Source of the DNA: Limimaricola soesokkakensis
GTDB taxonomy: Bacteria; Pseudomonadota; Alphaproteobacteria; Rhodobacterales; Rhodobacteraceae
Direction of reading: 5' to 3'
NCBI RefSeq assembly: GCF_900172345.1
Contig: NZ_FWFY01000002.1
Span: 186,001-250,000, forward strand
DNA: 64,000 nucleotides
The notes beneath the pieces are model-generated. The model worked only from the letters and a program-made list of their open reading frames with translations, was not told the DNA's origin and searched no databases. Position numbers and translations under genes: made by a program. This document shows, piece by piece, positions 59,040 to 64,000 of this stretch. Each line of letters opens with the position of its first letter. The stretch's first letter is position 1.

Positions 59040-59525
59040 TCAATCCTTGGATACCACCGAGACCGAGCCGTTTCTCTCAATATAGGCCAGCGGCACATCT
59101 TCGATACGGGCATATCCCTGACCACGGATCTTCTGCTCAAGGTCACGCCGTCCCATCTGGGCACGACGTAGCACGGCTTCGTCCACTGCCCCGTTTCGGA
59201 TCACTTCGAGGGGCCTTCCCTTCAACAGCCGCGAGAACACCTCGCTGTGGATCGCGAGCCAGCCTATCGCGACCCAAAGCCCTCCGAGGACAATGCAGGC
59301 CACCATCACGGGCCCAAGCGGAGCATTGCCCGTCAAAGCGCGGCTCAAGCTGGAGCCGATCAGCACGGTCAGCACCACGTCGATGACCGAGGTGTTGGCA
59401 AGCGACTTCCGGGGCAGGAGGCGGAATAAAGCGACTGCGAAAACGAAGACCACTATCGCTCGCAAGGCCAGTTGAAGGGCCGTCAGGTCCGATGAGGCGT
59501 CACCGAGAAGGTTCGTGAGATTCAT
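59040..59525 (-). CDS. DUF421 (YetF-like) membrane protein
   Basis: A 161-residue protein with three hydrophobic segments (about 18-38, 43-62 and 70-90) and a C-terminal soluble domain. It has the DUF421 hallmarks: RAIVVFVFAVALFRLLPRKSL, DVVLTVLIGSSLSRALTG, and the soluble part with RPLEVIRNGAVDEAVLRRAQMGRRDLEQKIRGQG. The family includes Bacillus YetF; function is unknown, often linked to stress. ATG 59525 begins the first segment after MNLTNLLGD. Confidence 0.85.
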   Translation of the reverse strand: MNLTNLLGDASSDLTALQLALRAIVVFVFAVALFRLLPRKSLANTSVIDVVLTVLIGSSLSRALTGNAPLGPVMVACIVLGGLWVAIGWLAIHSEVFSRLLKGRPLEVIRNGAVDEAVLRRAQMGRRDLEQKIRGQGYARIEDVPLAYIERNGSVSVVSKD

Positions 59526-60007
59526 GATGGGAAGATAGTGCCTGCCGTGGTCGCGTCTATCAGGCCCGGTTCCCTGCACGGGGCATATTTCTATCCACAC
59601 GTCTCCGGTCGATCCCGAGGCGGCTCTCGATGTCACGGAGCGGCGTTTGCCTCCTGATCCTCCTGCAGCTTCTTCGCCCATTACGGGGCGAACGCATAGG
59701 GAGCGGTTCCTGCCCATCCTACAGGGGGGCTTCCTTACCCTCCAATGCGGTGGTCCATCGGAAGAAACGCCAAGCCGATCTGGTTCGTCCTGTCCAACCG
59801 GATCGGCGGTCGGCTCTTGCGATCCAACGAGCGCGCGTATGGGTGGCGCCGGGCGATGATCCCAAGCGCAGGAACTCAGTTTATCGGCGGAGGCTTCATC
59901 CTCGCCCATTCATCTTCTACGGCGCGGCGTTTCCCGCGTCATTCGGCCTTAGGAACTGGTGGCTCCCCCCGCAGGTTGTTGCGGCGAAGGAAGCACCGGA
60001 ACCTGCC
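59526..60007. other. 482-base gap before the four-gene operon
   Basis: No convincing gene. It contains the start regions of the divergent DUF421 gene and of the operon beginning at 60008. An in-frame stretch runs upstream of 60008 but has no usual start signals or protein-like composition. A candidate stress promoter is at 59952-59977. Confidence 0.4.
59952..59977 (+). promoter_or_regulatory. Near-match EcfG promoter of the deacetylase/methyltransferase/glycosyltransferase operon
   Basis: GGAAC at 59952-59956, 17-base spacer, GGTT at 59974-59977 (one mismatch to CGTT). The transcript would begin near 59984, about 24 bases before the first ATG of the operon. Confidence 0.3.
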
Positions 60008-61072
60008 ATGCCTCGACAATTTGAGAAAGACCCGAGCCGAGGCGTGCCCGATGAGGGCGGTGTTGACCGGTCCTTGCAGTCGCGTCTGGAGCGGGCGGCG
60101 CAGCGGGATTTCGATGAAGCGGTGCATCTTCTGCGATATGCCGGTCTTCTTAGGGCGGCGAACTGGAAAGCCGCGGCCCGGGCCATGCGCCGGATCGGTG
60201 AGGCCGACCTGTCGCTCGGCCGGCTCTACGAGGGTCATGTGAATGCCCGCCACCTGATCGAGACCTATGCCGACCCGGAACTGCGGTCGGAATGCCTGGC
60301 ACAGATGGAGGAGGGGTGGCTGTTCGGGGTGTGGGGTGCCGACGGTGCCAAACCCGTCAGCGCAACCGGCGATCGGCTCTCGGGTGCCAAGCGCTTCGCG
60401 TCCGGGCTGGGTCATGTCGACCGCGCCATCGTGAGTGCGAGGTCACCGGAAGGGCAGCGGCTGTTCGTCGTCGATGCCCGGGATGCGGCGCGCCACGATC
60501 CGGGTGTCTGGCGCATGTCCGGCATGCAGCAGAGCCGCTCGGGAGGCTTCGATTGCGAAGGGCTGCCGGGGCGGCCGCTCGGCGAACCAGATGTCTACAC
60601 GCGTGAGCCGCATTTCCTTGGCGGCACCTGGCGTATCGCCGCCGTGACGCTGGGCGGGATTGTCGGGCTGCTGGAACGGGCCTCCGATGCGTTGCGGGAT
60701 CGCGGTCAGGAGGAAGCCGAAGCACATCTGTTGCGGCTGGCGCCGATCGCCGGACGCGTGGTCTCGGCTTGGCCCGCCATCATGCGCGCCGGTGAGATCG
60801 CCTGCGGAGACGAAGGGATCGCCGCGCCAGAGGCGGCCGCGACGCGCTCGCTGTCGGTGCGGCTTCTCAGCGAGGAGATCGGCCAGGATGCGATCGCGGC
60901 GGTCGAGCGCTCGGTGGGCCTGTCGATGTTCGACGAAGCGGACCGGGTCGGACGCATGGCCCGCGACCTCGCCTGCTACATGCGCCAAGCGGCGCGAGAC
61001 GCCTTCTCGGTGAAGGTCGGTCGCGCATTGCTGATGGGGAGCAAGCCGTTGGGAGACTGGCTCGATGGTTGA
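60008..61072 (+). CDS. Acyl-CoA dehydrogenase-like protein, first gene of operon
   Basis: A 354-residue protein with the helical-beta-helical layout of acyl-CoA dehydrogenases: N-terminal helices (LERAAQRDFDEAVHLLRYAG and on), a middle beta domain with WGADGAKPVSATGDRLSGAKRFASGLGHVDRAI, and C-terminal helices ending GRALLMGSKPLGDW. Length is a little under the usual 380. Key catalytic glutamate is not obvious, so it may be inactive or use a different substrate. The stop overlaps the PIG-L gene by eight bases. The start at 60008 is the best ATG; the upstream frame is weak. Confidence 0.75.
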   Translation: MPRQFEKDPSRGVPDEGGVDRSLQSRLERAAQRDFDEAVHLLRYAGLLRAANWKAAARAMRRIGEADLSLGRLYEGHVNARHLIETYADPELRSECLAQMEEGWLFGVWGADGAKPVSATGDRLSGAKRFASGLGHVDRAIVSARSPEGQRLFVVDARDAARHDPGVWRMSGMQQSRSGGFDCEGLPGRPLGEPDVYTREPHFLGGTWRIAAVTLGGIVGLLERASDALRDRGQEEAEAHLLRLAPIAGRVVSAWPAIMRAGEIACGDEGIAAPEAAATRSLSVRLLSEEIGQDAIAAVERSVGLSMFDEADRVGRMARDLACYMRQAARDAFSVKVGRALLMGSKPLGDWLDG

Positions 61073-61775
61073 TCGCACGCGCCGGGCGAACCTCCATGAC
61101 CTTACCGAGGGCCACCCTCCGGTCGTGCTCGCACCGCATCCCGATGACGAGTCGCTGGGCTGCGGCGCGCTGCTGGCCGCCGCCTTCGCGGGGCCGGGCG
61201 CGCGCGTGATCTGCATGACAGATGGCGGTGCCTCGCATCCGGGGTCGCTCGAATGGCCCCGGGCGCGGCTGGCCGAGTTGCGGGCATGCGAACTCGATGC
61301 GGGGATCGCAGCGCTAGGCGGCGATCCGGCCTGCGTTACCCGGCTCGGGCTGCCCGATGCGGGCATGCTCAAGCTCGCACACCGCTTCGAAGAGATCGCC
61401 GAAACGGTAGTGCGGATCATTCATGCGGCGGGTGCCCGGGTTCTCATTGCGCCCGCCCCGACCGACCCGCATTGCGATCACGAGGCCACGGCCGAGATTG
61501 CCCGCATCGCTGCCCTGCACGCCGGCACGCGGCTGCTGTTCTATCCCGTCTGGTCGGGCTGGCACGATCCCTCCTACCGGGCACGTCTTCCGCATCGCGT
61601 CGAGCATCGCTTCGACATCTCCGCATCGCGCGAAGCAAAGGCCGAGGCCATCGCCGCGCATCGCAGCCAGCTGGGACAGGTGGTGCATGACGATCCCGAC
61701 GGCTTTGTCCTGCCCGAATCCTTCCGCACCCAGTTCGAGACCGGCGACGAGATCTACTTCGAGGGGGCGGCATGA
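61065..61775 (+). CDS. PIG-L family N-deacetylase
   Basis: A 236-residue zinc-dependent de-N-acetylase of the LmbE/PIG-L family. The metal motif HPDDE is at residues 25-29 (LAPHPDDESLGCG), and the third ligand lies in the DPHCDHEATAEIA segment. These enzymes remove acetyl groups from N-acetylglucosamine-type sugars or conjugates. It overlaps the preceding gene by eight bases and the methyltransferase gene by four, so the four proteins are made together. Confidence 0.9.
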   Translation: MVDRTRRANLHDLTEGHPPVVLAPHPDDESLGCGALLAAAFAGPGARVICMTDGGASHPGSLEWPRARLAELRACELDAGIAALGGDPACVTRLGLPDAGMLKLAHRFEEIAETVVRIIHAAGARVLIAPAPTDPHCDHEATAEIARIAALHAGTRLLFYPVWSGWHDPSYRARLPHRVEHRFDISASREAKAEAIAAHRSQLGQVVHDDPDGFVLPESFRTQFETGDEIYFEGAA

Positions 61776-62329
61776 CCGCGGTGTCATGCGATCAACTGGA
61801 ACGGATCTACGCTGTGGGCGACGATCCGTGGTCGTTTCGCACCAGCGCCTACGAGCAGTCCAAGTTTCGCGCCACCTGCGCAGCTTTGCCGCGACGCACC
61901 TACCGCTCCGTGCTGGAACTGGGCTGCGGCAATGGCGAGTTGGCGCGCCATGTCGCACCACGCTGCGCGGCCTATACCGGTGTCGACGCGGTGCAGACGG
62001 CGCTCGACGCCGCCAGGCGGGCCATTCCGGAAGGGCGTTTTCACCGGCTCTTCCTGCCAGCCCCGTTGCCGGAAGGAGACCATGACCTGCTGCTGCTGTC
62101 GGAAGTGCTCTACTTCCTCGACCCTCGGGGACTTGCCGCCCTCGCGCAACAGATCGACCGGCGCTGGCCTGCCGCCGATCTGGTCTGCGTGACCTGGCTT
62201 GGACCAAGCGGCAATGCGCTTCAGGGCGCGGAGGCACTCGAGATTTTCCGCGCCAGTAGCCGAAGGGCTTTGCGGTGTGCGATGTCGACCGACCTCTATC
62301 GCATTGATGTAGCGGAGGGAGGGCGATGA
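61772..62329 (+). CDS. NodS-like SAM-dependent methyltransferase
   Basis: A 185-residue methyltransferase with Rossmann motif SVLELGCGNGELARHVAP (core at 49-56), a VDAVQTALDAARR second strand and LLLLSEVLYFLDP motif. The N-terminal LERIYAVGDDPWSFRTSAYEQSKF closely follows the NodS family, which N-methylates the sugar of rhizobial Nod factors. Overlaps of four bases on both sides place it in the operon. Confidence 0.85.
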   Translation: MTAVSCDQLERIYAVGDDPWSFRTSAYEQSKFRATCAALPRRTYRSVLELGCGNGELARHVAPRCAAYTGVDAVQTALDAARRAIPEGRFHRLFLPAPLPEGDHDLLLLSEVLYFLDPRGLAALAQQIDRRWPAADLVCVTWLGPSGNALQGAEALEIFRASSRRALRCAMSTDLYRIDVAEGGR

Positions 62330-63309
62330 AACCGCTCTGCGAGGTCTTCGGCGCAGACGCGGTCGCGACCGCCGGTGTGGTGGTGGTCATCCCCGCCTGC
62401 AACGAGGCCGAGCGCATCGGCGCCTGTCTCGATGCGATAGCGGCGCAGGAGGGGCGGCGGGACTTCGCCTTCCATGTCTGCGTGAACAACACCGAGGACG
62501 ATACGGCGGAGATCGTCCGCGACCGCGCCCGTCGGCATGGGCTGGCCCTAGTGCTGAGCGAGCTTTGGTTGCCGCATGGCGGCGTCGGGCGGGCGCGTCG
62601 GCTCGGGCATCTCTTGGCGATGCGGTTCAGCCCGCAAGCCACGGCCTTACTTTCCACCGATGCCGACTGCCAGGCGGAGCCGGGCTGGATCGGCGCCATG
62701 AGAGCGGCGCTCGAGACGCATCCGGCGGTGCTGGGCCGCATCGAGGGGCTCGACGATCTTCCTCCGGAGATGCTCGAGACGGTGCGGCGCGGCGGGCAGA
62801 TCGAGGACGACTACATGCGGCTCTCGATGGAGTTCGCACGCCTCCTGTCGGAGGACGAAGCAACCTCGATCGGGCTCAACACCGCCGGCGGGGCCAATCT
62901 CGGAATACGCCGGGAGGTCTATCGCGCGGTCGGTGGTTTTCGCGCTCTGCCGAGCCGCGAGGACCGGGACCTGATCGACCGGGTGATGGCGGCGGGCTAT
63001 CGGCCTGCCCGTGCCGAGGAGGCCGTGGTTCGGGCGTCGATGCGCCCGGAGGGCCGGGCCCCCGGTGGCATGGCGGACAAGATCGCCGAACGCCTTTCCG
63101 GCGCTGCGACATCGCTCGATACGGCCCTGGCTCCGATAAGCGCCATGCTGACCAGGTTCTCATGCGGAGGCAGGCAGCCATTCGACTTCTCCTTGGACCG
63201 GGCGGCGGAGGATCTGCCGATCCTTGCGGCGCATGTGGAGCAGCTTCGGCACAGGAGCGACCCCGACGAGCGGCACCGATATCTGCGATCGGTCGGAAGC
63301 TGGAATTGA
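62326..63309 (+). CDS. Family 2 glycosyltransferase
   Basis: A 327-residue GT-A fold enzyme: VVVVIPACNEAERIGACLDAIAA at the start, a VCVNNTEDDTAEIVRDRAR helix, the DxD-type STDADCQAEPGW metal site, and RREVYRAVGGFRALPSREDRDLIDRVMAAGYR in the acceptor half. No membrane segment is seen, so it may work in the cytoplasm on a soluble or membrane-bound acceptor. Last gene of the operon; a 257-base gap follows. Confidence 0.88.
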   Translation: MKPLCEVFGADAVATAGVVVVIPACNEAERIGACLDAIAAQEGRRDFAFHVCVNNTEDDTAEIVRDRARRHGLALVLSELWLPHGGVGRARRLGHLLAMRFSPQATALLSTDADCQAEPGWIGAMRAALETHPAVLGRIEGLDDLPPEMLETVRRGGQIEDDYMRLSMEFARLLSEDEATSIGLNTAGGANLGIRREVYRAVGGFRALPSREDRDLIDRVMAAGYRPARAEEAVVRASMRPEGRAPGGMADKIAERLSGAATSLDTALAPISAMLTRFSCGGRQPFDFSLDRAAEDLPILAAHVEQLRHRSDPDERHRYLRSVGSWN

Positions 63310-63566
63310 ACCTGCATCTCAGATGCGCGGATCGGTCCGTCGCGAGTGGAGCTCATAATCCGGTGGTTCGGGTGGAAGCCAAGCCTCGCTGCACTTGGGG
63401 CATATGTCCGCTTCTTGAGGACAACCGCGCGAAGAGCGGCCGAAGCGGGGTCAGTAGTCGGGTCGTGTAGGCGCGTCCCCTTTCAAGCAGTTCCTTGCCC
63501 CGCGTGGTGCCCATAGTAGTTTGTCCGTTTGCGGCGTGCTACATCGCCCCAACAGGAGGGACGTGC

Positions 63567-64000
63567 ATGCTTTCAGGTGCCGACGAACGACTGATGTTCC
63601 TCGAAGGCGGGGGCGAAGTCGGGGCGATACTCGAGGCATGGGGGTGGCACGGGCACCCCCTGGGGTCTCCGTGTGACTGGCCACAAAGCCTCAAGACGGC
63701 AATTCAGATCATTCTGGCATCTCCCCTGCCGAGCTGGATGTGCTGGGGCCCCGAGCAGTACCTGTTCTACAATGACGCCTACCACTCACTGCTTGGCACG
63801 GCGCATCCCGAGGCTCTCGGACAGCCGGCGGCGCAGGGCCTCGCGGCGTTCTGGAACGAGGTGGAGCCGGTTCTGGCCGGAGTCATGGAGGAGGGAAAAG
63901 CGGCCCGGTTGAGGTCGATATCTCCGCCTCCCCAAGGCAGTCATGCTCCACCGCGCGAAATGTCGCTCGCACGTGTTGCAGACGATCACGGCCGGCCGGC
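63567..64000 (+). CDS. PAS-type sensor protein (N-terminal part, cut by window end)
   Basis: An open frame of 144 codons runs to the end of the window without a stop. The N terminus (GGGEVGAILEAWGWHGHPLGSPCDWPQSLKTAIQIIL followed by SWMCWGPEQYLFYNDAYHSLLG) is the characteristic start of a PAS domain found in proteobacterial hybrid and HWE sensor kinases. An AGGAGGG ribosome site precedes the ATG. After about residue 108 the match to such proteins is poor, so a frame change or a divergent region is possible. The kinase part, if any, lies outside. Confidence 0.7.
   Translation, partial: MLSGADERLMFLEGGGEVGAILEAWGWHGHPLGSPCDWPQSLKTAIQIILASPLPSWMCWGPEQYLFYNDAYHSLLGTAHPEALGQPAAQGLAAFWNEVEPVLAGVMEEGKAARLRSISPPPQGSHAPPREMSLARVADDHGRP

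Noticed and set aside
58817-59164. 115-codon minus-strand frame overlapping the end of the DUF421 gene
   Set aside because: Poor codon pattern, no ribosome site, and conflicts with the better-supported DUF421 gene.

Overview
The window is high-GC DNA, tightly packed on both strands, with gene content typical of an alphaproteobacterium of the Rhodobacteraceae (Rhodobacter/Roseobacter group). Supporting signs are a candidate serC leader RNA, an rsfS-rlmH-gpmI-envC-ctpA-rppH run, a leuC-leuD-leuB-asd region, HWE-type sensor kinases, and a family of short TGCGTATTT-type repeats behind genes. I see no insertion sequence, prophage, plasmid gene or CRISPR array. It reads as ordinary chromosome; the most accessory-looking part is 56.6-64 kb.

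Layout. 0-4.3 kb: heme oxygenase and bacteriophytochrome (a red-light sensor pair), a small lipoprotein and isopentenyl-diphosphate isomerase. 4.2-9.2 kb: a cytochrome c, a three-subunit molybdenum aldehyde oxidoreductase of the PaoABC type and a glycolipid-binding-fold protein. 9.3-16.1 kb: recQ, yggT, a thioesterase-like protein, a 43-residue basic protein, an MFS transporter, mepA and a phytase-like esterase. 16.1-20.1 kb: an odd small leader or RNA locus, arfB, a stand-alone Lrp/AsnC effector domain, pncB-pncA and mnmH. 20.3-24.2 kb: serC-serA with serB divergent. 24.3-34.4 kb: a YciI-like protein, asparaginase, an IalB-like protein, rlmN, a LOG protein, dapD, a Ca/cation antiporter-like protein, a GlsB/YeaQ membrane protein, dapE and a GNAT. 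34.4-47.7 kb: rnr, a Rieske-FAD reductase, a lytic transglycosylase, and the rppH-ctpA-envC-gpmI-rlmH-rsfS set with an MscS channel. 48-56 kb: leuC-leuD, a membrane protein, a nuclease-fold protein, leuB, an EamA transporter, tRNA-Pro(CGG) and asd. 56-64 kb: two small exported proteins, a receiver plus LOV histidine kinase pair, a DUF421 protein, a four-gene operon (acyl-CoA dehydrogenase-like, PIG-L deacetylase, NodS-like methyltransferase, glycosyltransferase), and the start of another PAS sensor protein cut by the window end.

How genes work together. Serine synthesis (serA, serB, serC), the leucine branch (leuB, leuC, leuD) and the aspartate/diaminopimelate route (asd, dapD, dapE) are largely present, and diaminopimelate use is matched by wall-remodelling genes (mepA, the transglycosylase, the EnvC-like protein). 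pncA and pncB form an NAD salvage unit. arfB, rsfS, rlmH, rlmN, rnr and mnmH serve ribosome and RNA maintenance.

The most interesting theme is light and stress signalling. Two perfect matches to the alphaproteobacterial general-stress (EcfG) promoter, GGAAC-N16/17-CGTT, lie just upstream of the phytochrome operon and of a DUF2945 gene, and near matches precede a GlsB-like gene, the Rieske reductase and the deacetylase/methyltransferase/glycosyltransferase operon. The window also encodes a red-light and a blue-light HWE kinase. The second stand-out is a locus at 16.19-16.36 kb whose Shine-Dalgarno complements 15 consecutive bases of the 16S rRNA tail, with two downstream segments able to mask it. 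All functions are inferred from sequence reading alone.
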